This document shows, in pieces, positions 9,606-18,127 of a stretch of 64,000 nt of DNA. Each line of letters starts with the position of its first letter. Within the stretch, counting starts at the first letter, position 1. Source of the stretch: Symbiodinium natans (lineage: Eukaryota > Sar > Dinophyceae > Suessiales > Symbiodiniaceae). The DNA is taken from positions 1 through 64,000 of the forward strand of contig CAJNDS010001247.1 of assembly GCA_905221605.1 (NCBI GenBank), in the 5' to 3' direction. A program made the translations under genes and the position numbers. A model generated the notes under the pieces. The model worked only from the letters and a program-made list of their open reading frames with translations. It did not search any database and was not told where the DNA came from.

Positions 9606-11173
9606 GCTTTCTCAATGTAGTGGGATTCTCTGGGTGGGTGGGTGTTATATCCGAGCCGTAAATGAAGCTTAACCATAAAGCTGCTCGACCCGGAGTGCTG
9701 AACAATAAACCCTAAACCCTAAACCCTAAACCAGGGTTTATAAGGGTAATGCGCATCTACAGGGTTTATCGGGTTTATATGAATCAATCGGATTTATCAG
9801 GTTTATCAGGTGGCTGATAAGGTTTATCGAGTTTACAAGGTGCACTATCTGTTCTTCTATTTTTTTTGTTGGGGGGGGGGGGGGGGGGGGGCGGCAGGGC
9901 ATAACCGTTCCCGTTTGAGGCTGTTACCGACGAAGGGTTTGTAGGGTTTGCAGGATCTATCGGGGTGTTATCTAGGGTTCATGGGGTTGTTAGGCCTGAA
10001 TATTGCCCCTAATACAAGACAGGAACCCTACTTAAAGAGACCACCAACCAATATACCCTAAACCCTAAACCCTAAACCCTAAACCCTAAACCCTAAACCC
10101 TAAACCCTATAACCCAAATCCCTGGATTGAAGCTGCACAGGGACCCACGACTCCCCACTCTCCGCGCCAAGCCCTCCCAACAAGAACGAACCCCTCCCAG
10201 AGACTCTAATTAAGGAAGATTCCTTAATACCTTAAACTATACAAGAAGGGTTTAGGGTTTAGGGTTTAGGGCTTAGGGTTTAGGGTTAGGTGCTGCCAGC
10301 ACCCCTTCAAGCACCTCTGAATGAGAGCTGCAGAGAACTTCGGGCATCGTGAACAGCATAAAGGGCACTTGAACATCCCCTAACACCCACAAAAACCCAA
10401 AACCCAAACAACATGCGAAGCGCCTAAACCTAGACCCCAGAGTAACCGGGAATGAAAAAGGTGCTCCATTTAGTGTAAAGGGGCTTGTAAGGGAACCTAA
10501 ACCCTAAACGGGAATACGGTGGGTCCTGGTAGCCGCAAACCCTAAACCCTAAACCCTAAACCCTAAACCCTAGACGCTAAAGCCTGTAAAGCCTAAAGCT
10601 TAAAGCTTAAAGCCTAAAGCCTAAAGCCTAAAGCCTAAAGCCTAAAGCCTAAAGCCCTAAAGCCTAAAGCCTAAAGCCTAAAGCCTAAACCCTAAACCCT
10701 ATGAGCCCTAACCTGAAACCCTAAACCCTAGTACCCAAACCTGTTTGCAGCCGGTGTGGCGGGGCGACCGTCGGCGGTGGCTCGGAGGGGCGCGGAGCGG
10801 CGCCCACACGCTGGAACCTGAACGACTGTGTGTGGGAAACCTATGCCCTAAACCCTATAAACCCTATAAACCCTATAAACCCTAAACCCTAAACCCTAAA
10901 CCGTAAACCCTAAACCCTAAACCCTAAACCCTAAACCCTAACCCCTGAACCTTAACTACACCCTTACTAAGGGATCCAGGGCTTCGCTGTAGGTTTTTTT
11001 GCAGAGTTTTGGGTTCATTTTCGGGGCCAGTGTGCAGTTTAAAGGGTGTTGGCCATTTCAAAACCCTAACCCGTAAGTGGACTTAACAACTTGTATCCTA
11101 CATGCCCAAAACCCTGACCCCTAGGGCCTCAAACGTATGAATCCTAAACCTTGAACCCTGAACCCTAAACAAA
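9606..11173. repeat. Telomeric tracts, GTTTATC-rich DNA and AAAGCCT array
   Basis: 9735-9840 has repeated GGTTTATC-like words. A T run then a G run of about 20 lies at 9860-9891. CCCTAAA tracts lie at 9704-9735, 10053-10110, 10537-10572 and 10847-10945 (starting with CCCTATAAA units). A TTTAGGG tract lies at 10246-10290. A worn family A element is at about 10437-10530, containing a CCCTAAA insert. The spacer at 10740-10830 is GC-rich. No gene recognised. Confidence 0.75.
10578..10688 (-). repeat. AAAGCCT heptamer array
   Basis: About 15 units of CCTAAAG, one base off CCCTAAA, with one 8-base unit. CCCTAAA units lie on both sides, so a single variant telomeric unit appears to have expanded in place. 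Confidence 0.85.
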
Positions 11174-11425
<252 letters not shown>

Positions 11426-11467
11426 TCCTAAACCCTAAACCCTAAACCCTAAACCCTAAACCCTAAA

Positions 11468-13341
11468 CCTCTGGGCCCCGCACCACCTCACATGATCCAG
11501 CGGCCGAGACTGGTCGACGGACACGTCCACCGCTACGTGGTTGCCTCCAAGGTGTAAGGGTCCATGCCCTACATAGGGCTTATTTATGGTTTAGGGTTTG
11601 GGGTTTAGGGGTTTAGGGTTTGGGGGTTAGGGTTTGGGGGTTTAGGGTTTGTAGGATATTCTTGGGCCTGGAAGGGGTTCCCATATAGTAGCTTCAGGGC
11701 CCAAGCACAGGTGCATGGACCAATAGGGGAAGGCGCACAGCCCGAACGGCCATAATCGGGTCTTAGAGTTTTGAGTTTCTTTGGAGGTTTGAGAAACTTT
11801 TGGGGCCAATTGGGTTTTTTTTTTGGGGGGGGGCGGGGGGGGGTGGGTTTGGGCTTTTGGGGTTGTTGGGTTTGGGGGTTTCCCCTCCTTTCTCCCCCAC
11901 CCGGATAAGATGCCCCAACTCGTCCCACGCCCCTTTTTTGCGCAGCCAGCGCCCGGCCCTCCATCTCCCCCAAGGATCCGTGTACCTATATGTCATATAT
12001 CGTATACATTTCTGCTTATATGGGGGTTTCCGAAATCAGGGGTGCCTTATAGGGGTCCTTATGATAGAGTACATATACATAAATATATATATATATATAT
12101 ATAATGAGTAGCTTTCGGGCCCAAGTATAATACCATGTAGGCATAATGCAGGTACATGGATCCTTAGGGCCAGTCGGCTAGTCGCGAAGCGGTCCAGGTG
12201 GGCACGCGTCGCTGGTCAAATCACGGGCGCCATCCGACGTTACTCGAACTCTAGGGCTGAGGGTGTCAAGCTGGGTTTTTTGGGTCCGGAGTTTAGGGTT
12301 TGGGGTTTAGGGTTTGGGGTTTAGGGTTCGGGGTTTAGGGTTTTTTTGGGCTTTAGGGTTTGGGCTTAGGGTTTGGGGCGTAGGGTGGAGGGCCTCCCGA
12401 CGCGTGTGGAAAGGGGTACATCCTGATTGGGTTCGTGGCTCTTGCTTTGGCAGCCCGGCTGGTGGCGGGAGCTCTTTTTGGGAGCCTCCCAAGATCGTGG
12501 AACAGGAGTCAGGGTGATTTTCTTAGGGTTTAGGGTTTAGGGTTTCGGGTTTAGGGTTTTAGGCTTTAGGGCTTAGGGCTCTTGAGGTTCAGGGAGGCGC
12601 CTGCACCCACTTTGAGGCACAGGTCAGGCCATCACACCCTCAAACCTACGGACCTGGGCGAAGCCGAGCCGTAAAGTCGGCGTTGGCAATCACCCTAAAC
12701 CCTAAACCCTAAACCCTAAACCCTAAACCCTAAACCCTAAACCCTAAACCCTAAACCCTAAACCCTAAACTCCAGAGGGCAGCGAAGCCATGGAGCTTCG
12801 GCCAGTGGTTGCGTGCAATGGAGGCCTGGACCTCAGCAAACTCTTTGCTTAAGAACTTTAGGGTTTAGGGTTTAGGGTCTAGGGTTTAGGGTTTAGGGTT
12901 TAGGGTTTTGGGTTAGGGTTTAGGGTTGAGGGTTTAGGTTCTTCCTTAGAAGGGTAGTTAAGGGAGCATTTTGACCCCCCAATAAATGTAAAAGATATTG
13001 TCATCTTTGTGTTTTGTAGGGGTTCTTAAGCAAATAGCAGCAGCCCGTCTTACCCAAAGCTTTCTGCTCAAAGCCCTATAAGACCACATTGAAACCCTAA
13101 GCAGCACTACGCCAACCCCTCAAAGCCCTACATACGGCCCCCCCAGAATCCCAGAACCCCAACCTCCTAAAACCACAACCCCTACCTGGGACGCTCTTTA
13201 CCTACACTCTTATGGGTTCTACCTGCTACTTAAGGGTAGCTACTACTAAACTGTAGGTAAACAGAAGTCAGAGGTAAATCCTCTAAACGGCCCCCTAAAT
13301 CCGCCTAAGAACGACACCCGGAAGCCCTAAAATCCTACACT
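11468..13341. repeat. Telomeric tracts and spacers
   Basis: TTTAGGG/TTTGGGG tracts lie at 11590-11655, 12290-12385, 12522-12580 and 12855-12935. A CCCTAAA tract lies at 12692-12772. A family D element is at 11656-11735 and a split one at 11973-12165. A T10-G8 run is at about 11815-11840. The spacer 12960-13340 is unique; it contains a small inverted repeat around 13185-13265 (TACCTGGGACGCTCTTTACC style) and no gene. Confidence 0.75.
11973..12165. mobile_element. Family D element split by family C fragment
   Basis: The left piece, GATCCGTGTACCTATATGTC, and the right piece, GGCCCAAGTATAATACCATG then CAGGTACATGGATCC, are the two ends of a family D inverted-repeat element. Between them lie the left half of a family C element (from 12020, GGGGGTTTCCGAAATCAGG) and a (TA)n microsatellite (about 12079-12103). 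Confidence 0.6.
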
Positions 13342-13362
13342 CTAGGTTGCCCAGTAACCTAG

Positions 13363-13378
13363 GATGAAAAAGGGTGCC
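13363..13378. repeat. Target-site duplication, left copy
   Basis: GATGAAAAAGGGTGCC is repeated exactly at 22652-22667 on the far side of the retrotransposon. It borders the element's 3' end, because the element reads on the minus strand. Confidence 0.92.
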
Positions 13379-13424
13379 ACAGATCTCAAAGAGCGGTCAT
13401 GTCATGAGAGGGAGCCGGATTGGC
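13379..13424 (-). other. Retrotransposon 3' untranslated end
   Basis: Only 46 nt separate the ORF4 stop from the duplication. The minus strand ends GCTCTTTGAGATCTGT, with a possible tiny CTC-TTT-GAG hairpin and a near-palindromic TCATGACATGA just upstream. No A-rich tail. The element's reverse transcriptase may recognise this end, but that is inference. Confidence 0.6.
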
Positions 13425-15062
13425 TCAGCGGAGACGAGACAAAAGCTTCTGGACTTCCAGAAGTAAAGTTCTGGCGTCATTGGCCTCAGAGTTTAACGAA
13501 TGAGACAAACAAGGGCGCTTGCAAAATGAAGCGAGTCGCTTAGCGAAGTTGGGACACCTAGTGAGACACGAAATGCAGAACCCATCTCTGCACGTAAGGT
13601 CAAAGGGAACATAGCAATGCTTGCCCTTCTGCCAGAAACCTATTAAGCTGGACCAACGAGCCAGCATGCCAACAAAGAAAGCATGTCTTTGGGAAGCAGA
13701 GCAAAAGTTATCCAAAAACGGATGAAGCGACTCCGAACTAAGGGACTGGGCAAGTGAGAGGAGAGAGGAAAGCAAATCCTCCACAACAGGTGCAAACTTA
13801 TCGCCCAAGCGCAGAGTGATCCCGTGAAACTGCACCCTGTTAATTACAACCTGAAGAGAGTCCAAAACAGCCCCGCAAAAGGAAGCCAGCCTCAAAAGCG
13901 ACGAACCTTCCGGACCAGAACAGGACGAATGAGCACGTTTGGAATCGCACATTGAAGGCGTCCTACCACAAAAACAACAAATGAAGTCACGAGAGAAAGT
14001 CCAAGAACCAATCAAGTGACCAGCTTTGTACGAGGAAATTCTTTTCCTGAATTTGGCCCACGTGCGTTGCAAAGCAAGGAGAGAAGCCAGGGGCAGCTTG
14101 CAGCCTAAGGCAGTAAGAATGACATGGTAAGGAAGAATCGCCAAGTCTTCCGCATGAAACTGTTCGAGACCACCGCCCGCACGGACAATGATTTTATCAT
14201 CGATGCTCCTGTATCTACCAGAGGCAGCCTGACATATCTGAGAACAGACAGACCACCAAGGAGGCGCAGTGGTTTTCGGAAGCGGCTTGCGCAGAGAACC
14301 GACCAGGGAAACGATATCACGACTGTGACAACCATCTAGGTCCTGAACGAAGACCGCGAGATGCTCACCAAGATTCATTTCAAACCTGTTGCGAAGATGC
14401 CCAGCAATCACAGATGGAAAAACTTTTAAGGACTGAATGGGAGGAAAGCCAAAAGGACAGGACCAAACCGCAGGGAGAGATCTGTGCAAATATCTCTTCT
14501 GAGGGGGGGACTCATGAACATAAATACCGCAGCGAACCCACAGAGCTTCACTAAGATGCTTAAAGGAAGCCGTAGCCTGAAGCACAGTAAGCCCGTTAGC
14601 TTTGAAAAGGTCAGCGGCAGGGCCAACAAGCTCAAGAAACAAAGTGAAAGCATACAGCCACGAGACTTCACAGCTGGCGGAATTATCTCTGTTCCAGAGA
14701 GACCAAAAAAGAAACATATTGGCAAAGAGAGACAGCGAGCCTCTCCAGGAGGTCCACTCGGCACGGGAAGTAAAAGGGGACCAGTTAAAGCTCGGCATAG
14801 TGGCAACAGACGGCCAACACGTACGAGGATGCTGGACACTACCCACCGCAGGAGTAGAGACGGACTGAGTGCAAATTTTATCAGGAGAATACCTAATCTC
14901 TCTCTCAAACGCCATCCACAGAGACAAGGTCTCACACGCCCAGTGTTGGTACTTATCCCACTTGTTCCGAACGTGAATAGGCATATCACGAGTGCAGATG
15001 AGCATGTTTTGCGCGCAGCAGGGCCAATCCCTCGAAGGCGAGAGGGGGCAACGATCCCTCAT
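13425..15062 (-). CDS. Retrotransposon ORF4, unknown C-terminal region
   Basis: A frame of 545 aa starts at an ATG that overlaps the ORF3 stop as ATGA (15062-15059). I recognise no domain; in particular I see no clear RNase H motif. It has Cys/His-rich stretches, for example one with FICCFCG and later Cys/His residues around residue 360, and another near residue 500 (HCYVPFDLTCRDGFCISC). Its start reads like a natural continuation of the Cys/His end of ORF3. One missing base in the short T run at about 15070-15072 would fuse the two, so ORF4 may be the C-terminus of the reverse transcriptase polyprotein cut off by a frameshift. Alternatives are reinitiation at ATGA or programmed frameshifting. 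Confidence is high that it is coding and low for function. Confidence 0.7.
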   Translation of the reverse strand: MRDRCPLSPSRDWPCCAQNMLICTRDMPIHVRNKWDKYQHWACETLSLWMAFEREIRYSPDKICTQSVSTPAVGSVQHPRTCWPSVATMPSFNWSPFTSRAEWTSWRGSLSLFANMFLFWSLWNRDNSASCEVSWLYAFTLFLELVGPAADLFKANGLTVLQATASFKHLSEALWVRCGIYVHESPPQKRYLHRSLPAVWSCPFGFPPIQSLKVFPSVIAGHLRNRFEMNLGEHLAVFVQDLDGCHSRDIVSLVGSLRKPLPKTTAPPWWSVCSQICQAASGRYRSIDDKIIVRAGGGLEQFHAEDLAILPYHVILTALGCKLPLASLLALQRTWAKFRKRISSYKAGHLIGSWTFSRDFICCFCGRTPSMCDSKRAHSSCSGPEGSSLLRLASFCGAVLDSLQVVINRVQFHGITLRLGDKFAPVVEDLLSSLLSLAQSLSSESLHPFLDNFCSASQRHAFFVGMLARWSSLIGFWQKGKHCYVPFDLTCRDGFCISCLTRCPNFAKRLASFCKRPCLSHSLNSEANDARTLLLEVQKLLSRLR

Positions 15063-18000
15063 GTGCTGAAATTAGGACACTCATTAAGAAAATGAAAAAT
15101 ATCAGCCAATTCACAGTGGCAGTATGGACAAAAGGAATGAATCTGCTTATTCATTCGCAGCAAACGAAGCGGAGTAGGATGTGCGTTAGAAAGCGTGCGA
15201 GCGAGCACATGCCAGAGAGGATGCTGTCTGGTCCAGGTTTTAAGAAGCTTGCAAGAGAAGTCGAGAGCGGCCTCTTTGCAACCATGCCAAGAAGCGCCTA
15301 AACTGGAAATAAGAGCACGACGCAGCGCATCCCTAAGATGGTGCTTAAGGGCAATTAAGTCAGTTTGCCCGGGCTTCCAGATAAACTGGCAGTGCGTGGT
15401 GATGCATCCGTCAGCACGGATATGCCACCCTAAATGAGACAAGTCATCAAGAAAGAGGCGCATGGGGCCCAAACCTGCCTTACGGCTGGCAAGCGCGCTA
15501 TATTCAGAAAGAGAAGCCAAAACACCGTGTTTCTGAAAGACTCTCTCCCACCGAGTGAGAGAGGAGTAAATAAGAACAGACTTGGGGTCATACCGGTGAC
15601 AAGGAAGAACGAAAGCCATAACAGCAGCGTGGTTGGCAAGAGGACAGCCAAAAGAGAGGCTCAAACCTTTACCTCTGATGGCATCCAAATCACGGTTGAC
15701 AGGACGAATCATACTAGAAGTGTAAGAAAACTTCGGCAAGATAATGGAAGTGTAAACGTAAGCACGAACTTCCTTGGTGATGTTATCACCAGCCTTCTGG
15801 AGCATGTGAAAGATACGCTGCGCTTCAGAAAGTTTACCAGCAAAAAACTTCGCACGGGAGGTTTGGGGAAGAGGAAGAGGAACCCCAAGATAAATAAAAG
15901 AAACGTCAGACTGGACATCAGAACCGTCCTGCCAGCGAAGAACAGCAGGACCGTTGACGGCAAACTGCGTAGATTTCGGGCGCGTCTTAAAACCCCAGGA
16001 CTCATCCCAGGCTTCAATGCTGGAGAAAAGATGTTGGAAGATATCACCATCTTCGCGGTTATAGAGACCAGAAACAAGAATACGGTCATCCACGAAAACC
16101 CAACCCTCGAACTCAAGCTCGTTGGGGATGCTATAAAGGTTGTGCAACCATTTGCTGAGGCAGGCAGCAGCAGACAGCATGGAGATCGGGTCTCCCTGCG
16201 GTACACCGTTACTGCAGCAAATCGGAATATCAAAAATACTATCGTGGATAGTAACATACCTTTTCACAGACTGGATAAACGAAATCCAGACGCGCAAGAT
16301 GTCATTGGGAATGCCAATTTCTTGAAGGCCCATAACAGCGAGGCCAAAAGGAATGCTGTCGAAAAACTTCTGCGTATCAATGCCAATACCGGAACCATGA
16401 GAGCCAGAAGAAACCAGCTTCTCAAGCAGGACACCAACCTTAAGGTAAGCGATTTCTCCAGAACGATAAGGGACACCGCCCACGGACCTGGCGTGAATGT
16501 TAGAAGTCATTTTGTGGCAAAGCGTGAGACAGCTTTTAGCAAAGATCCTATAGGCAACCGAAGCAACCGAGATGGGCCTAAGATCCTTAATCCCCACACT
16601 ACCCCCTTTTTTGGGAATCAAGACAAGTCTGAGGTTAAGCCACGAGGGGGGGCACCTACCCTCAGCAATAACTTGGGCATAAATGCTGGCAAGGTCACCA
16701 ATAGCATTTTTGGGCAGGAACTTAAAGTCTTTAACGTGGAACCCATCAAGCCCAATAGCTTTGTTAGAGTTCATTTTGCCAATGATGGCGGGAAGGACCT
16801 TCGCAAAATCATCCGCGGTGATGGAAGACTCACAGGCAGTCCACGTAAAACTTTGATGCTCGTGTTGGTTGAACAGATTGTTATAGAAAGCGTAAACAGA
16901 TTTTTGCATCTCCCTAACACCAACAGTGCGCGAATTGGTGTCATTCTCGTGCGAGACAGAAAAAGGGAGCGGAGGGGCATTTTTGCGAACCCATCTCGCA
17001 ATGTGAGAGGTCCATTTAGAAGGAGACTGCGAAGGCGAAACGCTTTTTCGCCAGTTTTCAAGCATGCGAGAAGAAATTTTGTTTAAGTCCATAAGCAGAA
17101 GATTGCAGGCGGCATAATCTTCTTGAAGGATAGCAGCGCGGACTTTTTCGGCAACTTGGGAGTAACGAAACTCGTCCCTGATTTTGAACTTGGGAAAAGA
17201 GCCCTTACTAACACAACCAGGAGCTAACGAGGAGACCCTAGAAGCAAAAGCGTCCCACATCGCAAAGGCAGTGCTAGGGAGAAGGGGGACCCAATCCTCG
17301 TTTGGGACTGAAGCTTTCAAGGCCGGGGGCACAACAATTTGGCAACGGCTTTGCGTGGGAGTGCAGAGACAAACAGAGCAGGCGACGATAGCATGACCTT
17401 GCTCTCTCGGCCAGAGAACTTTGAGATCATAAGAATGCTCACGGACCGCACCAACAAACAGAACGTGGTCAATAGAAGTAGTGGTCCAACCGCCCCTGGT
17501 GTTAGATCTGTACGTGTGAAAATCAACATCCGTCTCAGCGGTAAGAGACCGGATACTGCCAGAGCGCAGAAACGACTGGAGAGCGGCGCTTTTGACATCC
17601 TCATTCAGATCCCCCAGAACGACAATCTCAGGATAAACCCCAGCCGTGAGGAAATCAAAAATATCATTCAAGCAAGGGTCATGCTCATTACCTTGAGGGC
17701 AATAGGCAGAAAGAAAGGTAATCCATCTACCTTGGAGAAAACACCGAATGATCGTGATGTACCCTTTACTGATCCAAGGGGCAAGAATGGGGCAATCATT
17801 AACCAGATCGGCCGAGATACAATTCCTGACAAGAAATCCAGTCCCCGGAAACAACTTATTGACACGCAGCTCTTCCTCAGGGAAGGAAGAAGTGAAAAAG
17901 TTGTACGAAGCCGCGCTGAAAGCGGAACGGACAAGACCAAGATGACGAGATTGAATCCGGATCTCTTGGAGAGCGAGGATATCAAAATCGAAGGTTTTGA

Positions 18001-18124
18001 TTAACGGAATGTTGGAGAGAAGACTGTTACAGTTATAGGTAGCAAAAGAACACGACTCGCGAGACGAAAGAAAGGCAGAGGAGACCTCGAGGTGGCCACC
18101 TTGGAGGTCTCCCTGCCCAGCATG
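15059..18124 (-). CDS. Retrotransposon ORF3: AP endonuclease plus reverse transcriptase
   Basis: An open frame of 1021 codons begins directly after a UGA that ends ORF2 in the same frame. The endonuclease/exonuclease/phosphatase domain has ATYNCNSLL and DILALQEIR (catalytic Asn and Glu, codons around 17980-18050), GDLNED (17584-17567), SIDHV and GHAIV. The reverse transcriptase follows, with IPKKG, DLRPISV, motif A GIDTQKFFDS (catalytic Asp at 16378-16376), motif B NGVPQGDPIS, motif C FVDDR (Asp pair near 16090-16085) and YLGVPLP. The end has a C-x2-C-x8-H-x4-C cluster, resembling the zinc finger after LINE reverse transcriptases. The protein would nick target DNA and copy element RNA there. 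There is no ATG in frame before 17260, downstream of the whole endonuclease, so translation probably comes from ORF2 by readthrough, or an ancestral fused ORF2-3 was broken by one nonsense change. Confidence 0.9.
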   Translation of the reverse strand, partial: HAGQGDLQGGHLEVSSAFLSSRESCSFATYNCNSLLSNIPLIKTFDFDILALQEIRIQSRHLGLVRSAFSAASYNFFTSSFPEEELRVNKLFPGTGFLVRNCISADLVNDCPILAPWISKGYITIIRCFLQGRWITFLSAYCPQGNEHDPCLNDIFDFLTAGVYPEIVVLGDLNEDVKSAALQSFLRSGSIRSLTAETDVDFHTYRSNTRGGWTTTSIDHVLFVGAVREHSYDLKVLWPREQGHAIVACSVCLCTPTQSRCQIVVPPALKASVPNEDWVPLLPSTAFAMWDAFASRVSSLAPGCVSKGSFPKFKIRDEFRYSQVAEKVRAAILQEDYAACNLLLMDLNKISSRMLENWRKSVSPSQSPSKWTSHIARWVRKNAPPLPFSVSHENDTNSRTVGVREMQKSVYAFYNNLFNQHEHQSFTWTACESSITADDFAKVLPAIIGKMNSNKAIGLDGFHVKDFKFLPKNAIGDLASIYAQVIAEGRCPPSWLNLRLVLIPKKGGSVGIKDLRPISVASVAYRIFAKSCLTLCHKMTSNIHARSVGGVPYRSGEIAYLKVGVLLEKLVSSGSHGSGIGIDTQKFFDSIPFGLAVMGLQEIGIPNDILRVWISFIQSVKRYVTIHDSIFDIPICCSNGVPQGDPISMLSAAACLSKWLHNLYSIPNELEFEGWVFVDDRILVSGLYNREDGDIFQHLFSSIEAWDESWGFKTRPKSTQFAVNGPAVLRWQDGSDVQSDVSFIYLGVPLPLPQTSRAKFFAGKLSEAQRIFHMLQKAGDNITKEVRAYVYTSIILPKFSYTSSMIRPVNRDLDAIRGKGLSLSFGCPLANHAAVMAFVLPCHRYDPKSVLIYSSLTRWERVFQKHGVLASLSEYSALASRKAGLGPMRLFLDDLSHLGWHIRADGCITTHCQFIWKPGQTDLIALKHHLRDALRRALISSLGASWHGCKEAALDFSCKLLKTWTRQHPLWHVLARTLSNAHPTPLRLLRMNKQIHSFCPYCHCELADIFHFLNECPNFST

Positions 18125-18127
18125 TCA
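18125..18127 (-). other. In-frame UGA between ORF2 and ORF3
   Basis: The minus strand reads ATG GGT TGA CAT GCT, the end of ORF2 then ORF3 in one frame. It is the only stop in this frame from 19993 to 15062. The base after it is C, a context known to be leaky in several eukaryotes. Confidence 0.85.

Noticed and set aside
8949-9620. 223-codon repetitive protein frame over the 22-bp satellite
   Set aside because: All three forward frames are open because the unit lacks stops, and the composition is purely that of the satellite. There is no evidence of a start context or selection on one frame.
14105-14335. Extra minus-strand frames inside the retrotransposon (also 14426-14989, 18262-18825, 21221-21655)
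   Set aside because: They overlap ORF1-ORF4 in other frames and carry no motif; the main frames hold the catalytic residues.
15434-17086. 550-codon open frame on the plus strand, and other plus frames at 14484-15095 and 17339-18004
   Set aside because: They lie opposite the endonuclease-reverse transcriptase, whose motifs are on the minus strand; the translations are Arg/Asn/Lys-rich without any domain. They are antisense shadows.
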